This document shows positions 8,623 through 18,013 of a stretch of DNA of 64,000 nt, piece after piece. The notes below the pieces were generated by a model. The model was not told the DNA's origin. It saw only the letters and a list, made by a program, of their open reading frames with translations, and searched no databases. The translations under genes and the position numbers were made by a program. This DNA is from Cernens ardua (GTDB lineage Bacteria; Pseudomonadota; Gammaproteobacteria; Pseudomonadales; Halomonadaceae), in contig NZ_JBPCZH010000001.1 in the NCBI RefSeq assembly GCF_051251085.1, positions 372,001 to 436,000 of the forward strand, written 5' to 3'. Position 1 is the stretch's first letter. Every line of letters begins with the position of its first letter.

Positions 8623-10581
8623 TTACCAGGCCCCCAGATTATCCGAGGGAGCCTGTGTGGCTTCCGAATTGAATGATTGGTCGCGTTCCTGCTGATTGGG
8701 AACATGGAGAGCATGATTAGTTCCCGGATTTAGCCATGTATCCATTATTTTTCGTGCAATAGGTGCAGCTGTCTTGATCCCGTAGCCGCCATTTTCGACA
8801 ACAACGGCAATCGCAATTTGTGGATCCTTGACCGGCGCAAACGCAACAAAAAGCGAGTGGTCACGCAAACGTTCAGCCACGTCGGCCGCTGTATAGTGCT
8901 GATTCTGCCCTACAGTAAAGACCTGAGCTGTCCCCGTTTTGGCGGCCATGGTGTAGTTTCGTCCCGCTCTTAACATAGGGTTATTGTTAGCGACGGCTTC
9001 CATCCCACTAATCACCACATTCCAGTAATCAGGATTTTTCAGCACAACGTCGGGAGGCGTATGGGCATATGGAGGGTTTGTCAGGTTGCTTCCCACAGCA
9101 GCCAACAAATGAGGCGTTACCCATTTACCACGATTGGCTAGCACCGAAAGCGCCGTCGCCAACTGCAAGGGGGTAGCCAGGAAATACCCCTGCCCGATAC
9201 CAATCGATACCGTATCTCCCCAATACCAGCTTTGCCGATAGCGTTTCTCTTTCCATTCCCGACTCGGCAATAAACCGGGGCGAGCGCCCCAAACATCGAG
9301 GGCTGTCCGTGACCCGAAGCCGAATTTATCGACGAAATTATCAATGCGGTCGATACCCATCATATGGGCCAGATTGAAAAAGTAGGTATCGTTGGAAATC
9401 GCAATCGCTTTATGCAAATCAACGCGTCCACTGCCATAGGGGTCCACGTTGCGGAATTTGTGAGGATTACCCGGCAGCCGGTAATAGCCCGGGTCAAAAA
9501 TGGTGTATTGGGGAGTGATCACGTCATCATTTAGCCCCGCCAAAGCCATGTAGGGCTTGATGGTCGAGGCGGGTGGATATTCACCACGCGTGGCGCGTGA
9601 GTAAAGAGGCAGGTTCTTGTCGTTTTGCAAGGCCTCATAATCCTGCGTACTAATGCCACGCACAAATTCATTTGTATCAAATCCGGGGGCAGAAACCATC
9701 GCCAGGATAGCACCGGTTTGAGGCTGAATGGCGACAATGGCCCCACGCTTGCCTTTGAGCAGGTGCATGCCCAGATCCTGCAATTTTGAGCTCAATGTCA
9801 GCGTGATATCCTGCCCCTTGACAGGTGCTGTACGATCCACGACCCCTAAAATACGCCCGTGTACATTGGTTTCTACACGACGCATACCCACCTTGCCATG
9901 CAAAATATTCTCGTACTGGCTTTCGATCCCCATCTTGCCGATAAAATGCGTACCCGCATAATTATTGGTGTCCAACCCTTTCAGGTTACCCACACTGATA
10001 CGCCCCACATATCCAACAACATGAGACATCGCAATACTGTCCGGGTAGAAACGAATGAGTTGAGGCTCGACTTCAACCCCGGGTAATTGAAAACGATTGA
10101 GCGCAAGACGTGCAATCTGCCATTCCGTCAGATCACTCAACAAGAGGGCTGCTTCATAGGGCCGCTGACGCTGTTCGGAACGCTCGATGAGCGTTTTACG
10201 CATATCCGGCGGTAGCTGAAGGAGGGAAATGATACGATCGATGATTTCTGTCGGATTACCCGATTGCTCACGGGTAATCGTCAGATTGTAAGTAGGCCGG
10301 TTTTCCGCCAGCAAATTTCCGAGGCGGTCATAAATCAAGCCTCGCGCCGGTGCCAGCGGCTCAACACGAATACGGTTATTTTCAGCCTGCGTATTATAAA
10401 GCTGAAACTGAAAAATCTGCAGATATACCATTCTACCGACGAGCGAACCGCCCAGGACGACAACCAACACAGCTGCCGCCAGACAACGCCGACGGAATAA
10501 CGAGACCTCCGCAGCCGAGTCCTTGATTTGCGGCGGTTTGGGACCACGCCCAAAGCAACGTTTGATCGCTTCCTTAAACAT
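8623..10581 (-). CDS. mrdA: Penicillin-binding protein 2 (elongation transpeptidase)
   Basis: Class B penicillin-binding protein; its transpeptidase activity cross-links new peptidoglycan made by RodA. There is one N-terminal membrane anchor, a PBP dimerisation domain, and a transpeptidase domain with S-T-I-K, S-N-D and K-T-G-T motifs, all intact. I chose the ATG at 10581 (652 residues). An in-frame start at 10641 adds 20 residues unlike the family, where the conserved cytoplasmic segment begins M-F-K-E-A-I-K. The C-terminal tail after the transpeptidase domain is short and polar. mrdA follows rlmH after about 140 bp and precedes rodA by 6 bp. Confidence 0.95.
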   Translation of the reverse strand: MFKEAIKRCFGRGPKPPQIKDSAAEVSLFRRRCLAAAVLVVVLGGSLVGRMVYLQIFQFQLYNTQAENNRIRVEPLAPARGLIYDRLGNLLAENRPTYNLTITREQSGNPTEIIDRIISLLQLPPDMRKTLIERSEQRQRPYEAALLLSDLTEWQIARLALNRFQLPGVEVEPQLIRFYPDSIAMSHVVGYVGRISVGNLKGLDTNNYAGTHFIGKMGIESQYENILHGKVGMRRVETNVHGRILGVVDRTAPVKGQDITLTLSSKLQDLGMHLLKGKRGAIVAIQPQTGAILAMVSAPGFDTNEFVRGISTQDYEALQNDKNLPLYSRATRGEYPPASTIKPYMALAGLNDDVITPQYTIFDPGYYRLPGNPHKFRNVDPYGSGRVDLHKAIAISNDTYFFNLAHMMGIDRIDNFVDKFGFGSRTALDVWGARPGLLPSREWKEKRYRQSWYWGDTVSIGIGQGYFLATPLQLATALSVLANRGKWVTPHLLAAVGSNLTNPPYAHTPPDVVLKNPDYWNVVISGMEAVANNNPMLRAGRNYTMAAKTGTAQVFTVGQNQHYTAADVAERLRDHSLFVAFAPVKDPQIAIAVVVENGGYGIKTAAPIARKIMDTWLNPGTNHALHVPNQQERDQSFNSEATQAPSDNLGAW

Positions 10582-10719
10582 GAAGGCCTGCGTCTGCGTT
10601 AGCACAGAGGTATTGCATTTGTGCCATTTACATCTCGTCAATATCTTTATAAATGAGACAGGAAGTCAACATCCCTTCTCACATAAGGTTCATGATATCC
10701 AACCATGCCAGCGCACTGC

Positions 10720-11187
10720 TCAGCGATGGTAAGGATGACCAATAGTCAACGTCCATGCACGGTAAAGCTGCTCAGCCAGTACGATGCGAACCAAAGGATG
10801 CGGCAACGTCAGTGCGGACAACGACCATTTTTTGTTGGCTCTGGCAGTACAGCGCGGATCAAGCCCGTCGGGGCCACCAATCAGGAATGCAACATCACGC
10901 CCTCCCAGTTGCCACGCTTCCAACTGGCTCGATAAATCAGGCGTACTCCAGTTGCGGCCATTCACCTCAAGGGCAACGATTTCGACATCGCCTTCCAGGC
11001 GTGCCAACATACGGTCCCCTTCGGTAGTAATAGCCCGCGAGATATCCGCATTTTTGCCCCGGGCGCCGGGAGTGATTTCTTCGATCTCAAGAGAACACTC
11101 ACGCGGCATCCGCTTGCGATACTCTTCCACCCCGGTATTCACCCAGCCAGGCATCTTGTTGCCAACGGCCAACATACGGAGCTTCAC
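10720..11187 (-). CDS. rlmH: 23S rRNA (pseudouridine1915-N3)-methyltransferase RlmH
   Basis: SPOUT-class methyltransferase that modifies pseudouridine 1915 of 23S rRNA in assembled ribosomes, using SAM. The 155-residue protein has the SAM-binding knot motif F-L-I-G-G-P-D-G-L and the family C terminus G-H-P-Y-H-R. The start ATG overlaps the rsfS stop as ATGA, indicating translational coupling. The rsfS-rlmH pair is conserved in order and spacing across gammaproteobacteria. Confidence 0.97.
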   Translation of the reverse strand: MKLRMLAVGNKMPGWVNTGVEEYRKRMPRECSLEIEEITPGARGKNADISRAITTEGDRMLARLEGDVEIVALEVNGRNWSTPDLSSQLEAWQLGGRDVAFLIGGPDGLDPRCTARANKKWSLSALTLPHPLVRIVLAEQLYRAWTLTIGHPYHR

Positions 11188-11534
11188 GACTGGCGCTGCC
11201 CCCGATCGACCGGAAGATCACTCCAGAGTTTTTCGAGGTCATACAATTTCCGGGTTTCCGGAATCATGATGTGCACGACAACATCGCCTGCATCGACAAG
11301 CACCCATTCCGAACCATCACGCCCTTCGACACCCAGTGGCTGAATACCAGAGCCCTTGAGCTTTTCTACCACGTTATTGGCCACAGCATTAACGTGTCGG
11401 CTGGAAGTACCGCTGGCAACCACCATTACATCAGTAACGCTGGTCAATTCAGCCACATCCAGTTGAACAATGTCCTGAGCCTTGAGCTCTTCAAGAGCAT
11501 CAATCACTAAAGGGAGAACTAAGTTGGTCTGCAT
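11184..11534 (-). CDS. rsfS: Ribosome silencing factor RsfS
   Basis: Binds ribosomal protein uL14 on the large subunit and blocks subunit joining when nutrients are scarce. The 116-residue protein matches the family through D-V-M-V-V-A-S-G-T-S-S-R-H and G-S-E-W-V-L-V-D-A-G-D-V-V-V-H. It overlaps rlmH by four bases. Upstream, a 430-bp gap that includes the heptamer array separates it from nadD, wider than the tight nadD-rsfS spacing common in relatives, so it may be transcribed separately. Confidence 0.96.
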   Translation of the reverse strand: MQTNLVLPLVIDALEELKAQDIVQLDVAELTSVTDVMVVASGTSSRHVNAVANNVVEKLKGSGIQPLGVEGRDGSEWVLVDAGDVVVHIMIPETRKLYDLEKLWSDLPVDRGQRQS

Positions 11535-11901
11535 AATGCGTTTATAACTTTCCTGATATCAATACCCGGGACAGACCAATGCCTGTCAGGGTGAAAAAAG
11601 AGTCATTCAAAACCACGGCTGCACATACATGGCCCGACATGCCGACAAACGCAGTAATGTGCCGGAAAGGCCCCCGGCTCTGAATGAGCCAAACAGAGAG
11701 TGAATGTCGCATAGTGTAACACAATGATAAACCAACTAGCATGGGCTGGTCAGAATGCTTTTGTAAGTAATTACAGCACACTATGACATGCTCGGCATTC
11801 GCTGGGAAACCTGCAGTAATTCAAGAGGAACACGATTAAGGCAGGAATAAGCCACGGCCCCCTTATGTATGCTTTGTTCCAATTCCGAAACAAGTTCCTG
11901 C
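11535..11901. other. Intergenic gap between nadD and rsfS
   Basis: No supported gene. The gap should hold a promoter for rsfS-rlmH-mrdA-rodA if the heptamer array interrupts read-through from nadD. An 80-codon minus-strand open frame at 11542-11781 is cysteine- and histidine-scattered with no ribosome site and is probably chance. Confidence 0.45.
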
Positions 11902-11971
11902 CTACTCCCTACTCCCTACTCCCTACTCCCTACTCCCTACTCCCTACTCCCTACTCCCTACTCCCTACTCC
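11902..11971. repeat. Ten perfect copies of a heptamer at the nadD stop
   Basis: The unit CTACTCC (GGAGTAG on the nadD strand) is repeated ten times without a mismatch from 11902 to 11971. The first copy read by the ribosome supplies the last nadD bases and its TAG stop (11967-11965). Copy-number change would therefore not change NadD. On the nadD-sense strand every unit carries GGAG, resembling a Shine-Dalgarno core. Confidence 0.97.
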
Positions 11972-12654
11972 TTGTAGAGTTTCCTCTCTCTGATAATCTC
12001 CTCAACACTGGTGGGCACCAAAAAACGGATACTCAGATCCTCTTTAATCCTGTTACGCAGCTCCGTGGCCGATATTTCAATCGGACATGGAAGTGACACA
12101 AAGGCAAGCGAACCGTAGGGCTGCTGCATCAGAGTTGTTATATCCTCGACCTCGCGGTGAGCAATCAACGATGCCAACCTGGGCGTCCATGTCAGATCAG
12201 CGCCCGGGCGGTTCATCACAACGACATGGGCAAGCTCGAAAATACGTTCAGCTTCATACCATTCTGCAAGATGCTCAAAGGCATCCATACCCAGAGCCAT
12301 CACCAGACGGGCCTCTGGCCCATACTGGTCGCGCAGTGATTCAAGCGTCAGTACTGAGTAGGACGGCCCGCTGCGTTGAATCTCCTGTTCATCAGTAATA
12401 ACCCCCTCAAGCGAGGCGACAGCCGCCTGCACCATGGCAAGACGATCCTCCGGTGTTACCCCCGGAGCCTGACGATGCGGAGGCATACGATTCACCACCA
12501 TGTGGACAGTATCCAGCGAGAGCATTTCACGTAGCTCTATCGCCGAGCGTAGATGCCCGATATGAATAGGATCAAAGGTGCCTCCCACCATGGCCACTGT
12601 CTTTATTTCCCGGGAAGGTTCGCTCAGTGACGAACACCCCGTGTTACGTATCAT
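11965..12654 (-). CDS. nadD: Nicotinate-nucleotide adenylyltransferase
   Basis: Adenylates nicotinate mononucleotide to deamido-NAD in NAD synthesis; cytoplasmic. The nucleotidyltransferase signature G-G-T-F-D-P-I-H-I-G-H-L and the C-terminal I-S-A-T-E-L-R motif (I-S-S-T-x-I-R class) are present. The protein has 229 residues, slightly long because of about 20 residues ahead of the first beta strand. No clear ribosome site marks the start; an ATG at 12591 is an alternative but would cut close to the first strand. The coding 3' end runs into the heptamer array, so the final residues Y-K-E are partly repeat-encoded. Confidence 0.94.
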   Translation of the reverse strand: MIRNTGCSSLSEPSREIKTVAMVGGTFDPIHIGHLRSAIELREMLSLDTVHMVVNRMPPHRQAPGVTPEDRLAMVQAAVASLEGVITDEQEIQRSGPSYSVLTLESLRDQYGPEARLVMALGMDAFEHLAEWYEAERIFELAHVVVMNRPGADLTWTPRLASLIAHREVEDITTLMQQPYGSLAFVSLPCPIEISATELRNRIKEDLSIRFLVPTSVEEIIRERKLYKE

Positions 12655-12704
12655 CCCTGATTTGCCCCATTAATAGTGTATATAAATCATCATCTGGGCC
12701 GACG

Positions 12705-13973
12705 CTAATCACCTCGTAATTGCCCATTCCCCAGAACGATATACTTTTCTGTGGTCAATCCTTCCAGGCCTACCGGGCCTCGTGCATGCAGTTTATCCGT
12801 GGAAATGCCAATTTCGGCGCCTAACCCATATTCTGCGCCATCCGCAAAACAAGTGGGGGCATTGACCATAACAGAGCTGGAATCCACCGTGGCCAGAAAT
12901 TTCTGCGCGTGTCCAAGATGTTCCGTCATGATACTGTCGGTATGATGAGAACCATATTCATTGATATGGGCAATCGCCTCATCAACGCCTTCGACAACAC
13001 GTACTGAAAGAATGGGCCCCAGATATTCGGTTTGCCAGTCTTCATGTGTGGCCGGAACAGCCTCAGGCATCCATTTCAGCGCTTCTTCACAGCCACGTAG
13101 CTCAACCCCTCGTACCGCCAGCTGATTAGCAATCGTGGGCAACCATTTTGCCGCAATCGCACGATCAACCAACAGGGATTCCAACGCACCACAGATACCG
13201 TAACGATACGTTTTGGCATTCACCACAGCGCTACTCGCCATAGCCAGATCCGCGTCACGGTCGACAAAAATGTGGCAATTCCCATCCAGATGTTTCAGTA
13301 CAGGAATGCGGGCCTCAGCACTAACGCGTTCGATCAGTGAACGACCCCCTCGTGGGATGATCAAATCAATCCAGTCACTCATCGTCACCATGACACCCAC
13401 CGCCGCACGATCAGTGGTCGCAACAATCTGAACGGCATGTATGGGCAATCCCGCCTCTTCAAGCCCGGCGGCAATACATTCTCCAATGACACGGATTGAA
13501 TGATGTGCCTCGGAACCACCACGTAATATACAGGCGTTTCCCGCTTTCAAACAGAGGGCTGCCGCATCGATAGTGACGTTCGGGCGTGATTCGAAAATAA
13601 TCCCGATGACCCCGATAGGAACGCGCATTTTACCGATCTTGAGACCATTGGTCCGTTGGCTCATGCGTGAAATTTCGCCCACAGGATCGGGAAGCTGAGC
13701 CACGGTTTCCAAGCCATTGATCATTTTAGTGATGCGCTCATCAGTTAATGCAAGCCTGTCCGTCATGGCGTCATCAAGACCGCGTCCCCTGGCTGCGCCC
13801 ATATCCAGTTGATTGGCCTCGAGCAAGCGTGTTCGTGAACGCTCCAGCTGGGCAGCAATGCATGCTAATGCCCTGTTTTTCTGTTCACTCGTCGCGGTGG
13901 CCAACACACGGGAAGCTTGCCGAGCCTGGCGCCCGACACTCTGCATGTACTCAGCGATTGCAGTTTTATCCAC
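12705..13973 (-). CDS. proA: Gamma-glutamyl phosphate reductase
   Basis: NADPH-dependent reduction of glutamate 5-phosphate to glutamate semialdehyde, the second step of proline synthesis. The 422-residue aldehyde-dehydrogenase-fold protein has the catalytic cysteine in Y-G-I-C-G-A-L-E-S-L-L-V, the A-L-C-L-K-A-G-N-A-C-I-L-R-G-G motif and the C-terminal G-P-V-G-L-E-G-L-T-T-E-K-Y. It starts with GTG at 13973, backed by AAAGG about nine nt upstream; an ATG at 13946 is the alternative. It precedes nadD by about 50 bp and is probably in the same transcript. proB is not in the window. Confidence 0.96.
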   Translation of the reverse strand: MDKTAIAEYMQSVGRQARQASRVLATATSEQKNRALACIAAQLERSRTRLLEANQLDMGAARGRGLDDAMTDRLALTDERITKMINGLETVAQLPDPVGEISRMSQRTNGLKIGKMRVPIGVIGIIFESRPNVTIDAAALCLKAGNACILRGGSEAHHSIRVIGECIAAGLEEAGLPIHAVQIVATTDRAAVGVMVTMSDWIDLIIPRGGRSLIERVSAEARIPVLKHLDGNCHIFVDRDADLAMASSAVVNAKTYRYGICGALESLLVDRAIAAKWLPTIANQLAVRGVELRGCEEALKWMPEAVPATHEDWQTEYLGPILSVRVVEGVDEAIAHINEYGSHHTDSIMTEHLGHAQKFLATVDSSSVMVNAPTCFADGAEYGLGAEIGISTDKLHARGPVGLEGLTTEKYIVLGNGQLRGD

Positions 13974-14129
13974 CGGTATCTACCTTTATTTTACTGAACT
14001 TGTTTCCACTGAGTTTGCTTTGCCTGAATTGAATCTGTGGCTCTTGATCAAACCTGCGTAGAATCGTGCATAATAGAGTGAATGTCCTCAATAATGAAGG
14101 ACGCTACGCGTTCAAGACGTTACAATGCC

Positions 14130-14159
14130 GATCCTTTATACATGGATCCTTTATACATA
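14130..14159. repeat. Two 15-bp tandem repeats upstream of proA
   Basis: Units at 14130-14144 and 14145-14159 (GATCCTTTATACAT core) are direct tandem copies. They lie in the 726-bp gap between divergent proA and the DedA-PAP2 gene (13974-14699), for which I see no real gene. Confidence 0.75.
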
Positions 14160-14420
14160 TAGTAAATGGCATTGTGGTCCCCTCCAACCTGTCAACGAGT
14201 ATTATAGCCCTAACTATACCTACCCCTTGAAAAAGAGTACCTTCACACGCCAGCATTATTATTTTGTCTGGCACTTTTATAAAGAGGGAATAAGGTATCA
14301 GGCATAATGGAGAACCAGGAAAATCAGGGGAATCAGGGTAAAGGAAAATGAAGAGCCCACGAACATCATCCGTACCTCGCGGGATACCACCCCACTGCCA
14401 TGTGCTTGGGATAGAAAAGG

Positions 14421-14474
14421 TACGTTGGGCAAAAAAGCTATGTTGGGCAGAAAAGCTACGTTGGGCAGAAAAGC
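14421..14474. repeat. Three 18-bp tandem repeats upstream of the DedA-PAP2 gene
   Basis: Units start at 14421, 14439 and 14457 (core GTTGGGCAGAAAAGCTA), with a decayed fourth copy after 14474. They sit 225-280 bp before the DedA-PAP2 start. The unit is a multiple of three, which keeps a minus-strand frame open here (14104-14742), but that frame has no other sign of coding. Confidence 0.85.
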
Positions 14475-14699
14475 TACCTTGCGAGGAAAAGTGGCTATCG
14501 GTTTTGCCTTTTAACAGAACCGAGGACCTCAATGCCAAAGGCGCCCTTCGTGTCAGCGCCGGGAGATCATCCTCCCAGCAATAGTCATCCAGTTTGCAAT
14601 GAATAGTGTAGATAATAGCAAGCCATGATACATTCTCTTGAAATGTGGCTACTTGGCAATGAAGCAATGGAGCAAGGTAGGTTAAGGAGTAGTGGTTAG

Positions 14700-16112
14700 A
14701 TGAATTTGGCAAGCTGGACAGACATCCTGACCCAATATCCATGGGTCCTGCTGGCAGTAACCTGTCTGTTTGCAGCCCTGGAGTCCATTGCAGTCATCGG
14801 GCTTTTCATGCCCGGCACAGTCATGATGGCCATGGTCGCGTCACTCGCCGGCACAATCCAGCTCTCCGTACCGTTGGTCATTACCTTCGCCTCGCTGGGT
14901 GCCATACTGGGTGATGGCCTCAGCTATTGGTTGGGAAAAAGCCAATCCAACAAAATCCCCAATTTGTGGCCTTTAAGCAAACACCCTGACTGGCTTGAAC
15001 GCGGGCAAACCTTCTTCAGTAAACATGGTGCGCTTTCCGTTCTTTTAGGTCGTTTCGTGGGCCCGGTCCGACCGTTGGTACCGATGATAGCCGGAATGAT
15101 GGCCATGCCGGCTCGGCGCTTCACCATCGTCAATATCATCTCGGCAGTGGGTTGGGCACTGTTATATGTATTGCCCGGTTACTACCTGGGGCAAGCCTGG
15201 AAAGAGAGCTATAAGCTTTCGCAGGGCACCGTCATGTGGCTGATAGAATTTACCTTCATCGCCCTGCTTGCCCTACTCACTTTTTCGTGGCTACGCTCTA
15301 TATTCGCACGTGGTGGCGCTGGCTATCGGGGCATTCTCAAGTGGATGAAGCAACACCCCTGTAGCCGGCGCTGGTGGCGACGCATGCAAAAGATTTCCAA
15401 TCACCGGCATCCACCTGTAGGCCCTTTCATTCTATTTTTCATCAGCATTGCGGTATTTATCATCTGGACGCTGATTGTAGAAGCCCACAAACAACATCCG
15501 CTGCCAATTGATATTAGAAGCCAGAACCTGTTCTCGGAACTAGCGGCTTACCACTGGCCCCATATCTACGGTGCCATTGTGGACAAAATCGCCGACAGGT
15601 GGGGCATGGCTGCATTGATGTTACCCTGGCTGGTATGGTGGTTGTATAAACGTTACTACGCCCTGTTTATCCACTGGGTCAGTGCGGTTGTATTGTTGTT
15701 TATCTTCAACACAGGCATCAAACATCTGGTGGCACGAGCACGTCCGAACGATACCACCTGGCTACAGCACTCATGGTCTTACCCCAGCGCACACACGTCC
15801 ATTTCAGTACTGGTATTTGGCTTGGCCGCCAGTTGTGTGGCTGACCGTATCCCCATTCGTTATCGAAACTGGCCTTACTGGGCAGCCACGCTCCTTTGCA
15901 TGCTGGTCGCCCTTTCACGCCTCGCTTTTGGTGTTCATTGGGCTAGCGACCTGATTGGCGGCGCCCTTTTGGGGATCATAATGTGTGCAGGTGTACGTGT
16001 CAGCTATCCATTCTTCACACGACAACGCGTTTCATGGGCACATTGGCGCATCTTGCTGGTGCTGTCGATTCTTGTTTGCGCACTACGCGTCATCTTTTTA
16101 CCTATTCATTGA
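14700..16112 (+). CDS. DedA-PAP2 fusion membrane protein
   Basis: Two-domain integral membrane protein of 470 residues. Residues 1 to about 200 form a DedA/SNARE-associated domain (family motif F-x-G-x-x-x-P, here G-R-F-V-G-P-V-R-P near 118), a family tied to undecaprenyl- or phospholipid flipping. Residues from about 290 form a PAP2 lipid phosphatase with all three catalytic motifs: K341-x6-R348-P349, P362-S-A-H365 and S406-R-x5-H413-x3-D417. The combination suggests handling of undecaprenyl pyrophosphate or phosphatidate at the periplasmic face, with transport and dephosphorylation joined. That role is inferred from the domains. It stands alone, convergent with mpl. Confidence 0.9.
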   Translation: MNLASWTDILTQYPWVLLAVTCLFAALESIAVIGLFMPGTVMMAMVASLAGTIQLSVPLVITFASLGAILGDGLSYWLGKSQSNKIPNLWPLSKHPDWLERGQTFFSKHGALSVLLGRFVGPVRPLVPMIAGMMAMPARRFTIVNIISAVGWALLYVLPGYYLGQAWKESYKLSQGTVMWLIEFTFIALLALLTFSWLRSIFARGGAGYRGILKWMKQHPCSRRWWRRMQKISNHRHPPVGPFILFFISIAVFIIWTLIVEAHKQHPLPIDIRSQNLFSELAAYHWPHIYGAIVDKIADRWGMAALMLPWLVWWLYKRYYALFIHWVSAVVLLFIFNTGIKHLVARARPNDTTWLQHSWSYPSAHTSISVLVFGLAASCVADRIPIRYRNWPYWAATLLCMLVALSRLAFGVHWASDLIGGALLGIIMCAGVRVSYPFFTRQRVSWAHWRILLVLSILVCALRVIFLPIH

Positions 16113-16237
16113 ATCCCTTCTGTTTCACTGTCAGGCACTCTCATAACTGAATTTATAACGAGATCCATAACGACGTTGCCCAGCAGAAAAAAACTGAAAT
16201 ATCTGGAACGGTCATACACTCAAAGGATCAAGAAGGG

Positions 16238-16273
16238 CAAGGCAGCGGTATAATGCTCGGCACCGTTGCCTTG
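16238..16273. terminator. Hairpin between convergent DedA-PAP2 and mpl genes
   Basis: A 12-bp stem (16238-16249 with 16262-16273, one G-U pair) closes a 12-nt loop in the convergent intergenic gap. T-tracts on both sides are weak, so termination is plausible from position but not certain. Confidence 0.4.
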
Positions 16274-16375
16274 TGTACTGCCATGGAATCCGATAGAGAT
16301 CAGGCCAGGACAAAATACGTGAAAAAGCCGAAAAATCAGCCTGAAACATACTGAGGTGGACTGAACCTCAAACCG

Positions 16376-17749
16376 CTAGGCGCCATATTTAGCTTGCAAT
16401 GCCTGGATCAACCGCTCGTGAATTCCCTCAAAACTACCATTACTCATTACGACAATACGATCTTCGGGTACAGCCGTATCCACCAATGTATTCACCAGCG
16501 CATCGATTGAATCAAACACCTGAGAAGGGGTATTCCCTTGCTCAACGGCCTGCGCAATAGACCAATCCAGCCCTTGTGGTTGATACCAGTATGCAAGGTC
16601 GGCACTTTCAACAGAAACAGCCAAAGTGGCCTGCATGGTACCCAGCTTCATTGTATTGGAGCGAGGCTCGATTACAGCCAGTAAACGCCCATTGTCATCT
16701 TGCGCACGAAGCCCCTCGAGCGTTTGAGTAATCGCAGTGGGATGATGTGCAAAATCGTCAATAACAGTAATCCGATTGACGACCCCACGAATTTCCTGCC
16801 GACGCCGAGGCGTTTTGAAGCGCTCCAATGCCTCACCCACCGTCACCAGAGGAACCCCTACCGCATGGGCGGCAGCCGCTGCGGCCAATGCATTGTGTTG
16901 ATTATGGCGGCCACTTAATTCCCACTGGATGTCGACAGACTCACCCTTGGGAGACATCAATTGAAAGCGACGGCCATCATGACTCTGAGGAATAACGCGC
17001 CAATCTGCGCCTTCATCCGAACCAAAATAGGCAACCGGCGTCCAGACACCCATTTCGATAACACGCTTTAGGGAAGGAACACCAGAGGCCACCAACACAT
17101 TTCCCTGTTGAGGAATTGTACGTACCATATGATGGAATTGACGCTCAATCGCTGCCAGATTATCGAAGATATCCGCATGATCAAACTCAAGATTATTCAA
17201 CACAGCAACATCGGGCCGGTAATGAACAAATTTGGAGCGCTTATCGAAGAAAGCGCTATCGTATTCATCGGCTTCAACAACAAAAGGCGCAGTTTCATCT
17301 CCCAATCTAGCCGACACATCGAAGTTACCCGGTACACCACCGATCAGGAAACCGGGGTTGAGGCCTGCATACTCAAGTATCCACGAGAGCATACTGACGG
17401 TCGTGGTTTTTCCATGCGTTCCTGCAACGGCCAGAACCGTGCGTTTTCCCAATACTGTTTCACGTAACAACTGGGGGCCACTGATATAGCGGAGGCGTTG
17501 ATTCAACACCGCTTCCACTTCAGGATTGCCACGCTTCATGGCATTACCGATCACGACGAGATCAGGAGTCGGCTGGAGATTCTCAGCGCTGAAGCCATCC
17601 ATCAACGCAATGCCCTGTTCTTCCAACAAAGTACTCATGGGCGGATACACATTGGCATCCGAACCAGTCACCCTGTGCCCTTGAGCCCGCACCAGCAAGG
17701 CCAGGCTGCCCATGAAAGTACCACAAATGCCAACAACATGAATGTGCAT
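16376..17749 (-). CDS. mpl: UDP-N-acetylmuramate:L-alanyl-gamma-D-glutamyl-meso-diaminopimelate ligase
   Basis: Murein-recycling ligase that attaches the recovered tripeptide to UDP-MurNAc in the cytoplasm. The 457-residue Mur-ligase-fold protein has the N-terminal nucleotide-sugar domain starting M-H-I-H-V-V-G-I-C-G-T-F, the ATP loop G-T-H-G-K-T-T-T, the central N-N-L-E-F-D-H-A-D motif, and H-H-P-T-A-I in the C-terminal domain. The diverged C-G-T-F-M-G start separates it from MurC. It is divergent from ppa and monocistronic here. Confidence 0.96.
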   Translation of the reverse strand: MHIHVVGICGTFMGSLALLVRAQGHRVTGSDANVYPPMSTLLEEQGIALMDGFSAENLQPTPDLVVIGNAMKRGNPEVEAVLNQRLRYISGPQLLRETVLGKRTVLAVAGTHGKTTTVSMLSWILEYAGLNPGFLIGGVPGNFDVSARLGDETAPFVVEADEYDSAFFDKRSKFVHYRPDVAVLNNLEFDHADIFDNLAAIERQFHHMVRTIPQQGNVLVASGVPSLKRVIEMGVWTPVAYFGSDEGADWRVIPQSHDGRRFQLMSPKGESVDIQWELSGRHNQHNALAAAAAAHAVGVPLVTVGEALERFKTPRRRQEIRGVVNRITVIDDFAHHPTAITQTLEGLRAQDDNGRLLAVIEPRSNTMKLGTMQATLAVSVESADLAYWYQPQGLDWSIAQAVEQGNTPSQVFDSIDALVNTLVDTAVPEDRIVVMSNGSFEGIHERLIQALQAKYGA

Positions 17750-17944
17750 GTAATGCGCCCTGAATAAACGATGGTTTCAAATCCTGTTTCCAATGCTGCA
17801 AGGGTAACATGACTCTTCAATAAGGCGCTGCCTCAGGATGCCTTTGAGAATAAAAATCAAGCAGACAATAGCTTGACTCATCGGATTAATTGAAAGGGAG
17901 AGGTGTGCATCGCAATAAAATTATGACGAAAACAGAATGAACAG

Positions 17945-17974
17945 TTGTTAAAAACCCACTTGACTTCGTATACT
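17945..17974 (+). promoter_or_regulatory. Sigma-70 promoter for ppa
   Basis: TTGTTA at 17945-17950 and TATACT at 17969-17974 are 18 bp apart and precede the ppa start at 18014. Transcription would begin near 17981, giving a leader of about 33 nt. Confidence 0.55.
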
Positions 17975-18013
17975 CTACAAACCTCGATAAAGTTAACGAT
18001 TCAAGGCCCTAAC

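Noticed and set aside
9138..9344. Many 60-150-codon frames inside long genes on the opposite strand or in other frames, such as this one inside mrdA
   Set aside because: They are shadows of well-identified genes and show no independent start signals or motifs.
14104..14742. A 212-codon minus-strand open frame between proA and the DedA-PAP2 gene
   Set aside because: It owes part of its length to the 18-bp repeats, lacks a ribosome site, overlaps the DedA start and has no domain-like pattern.
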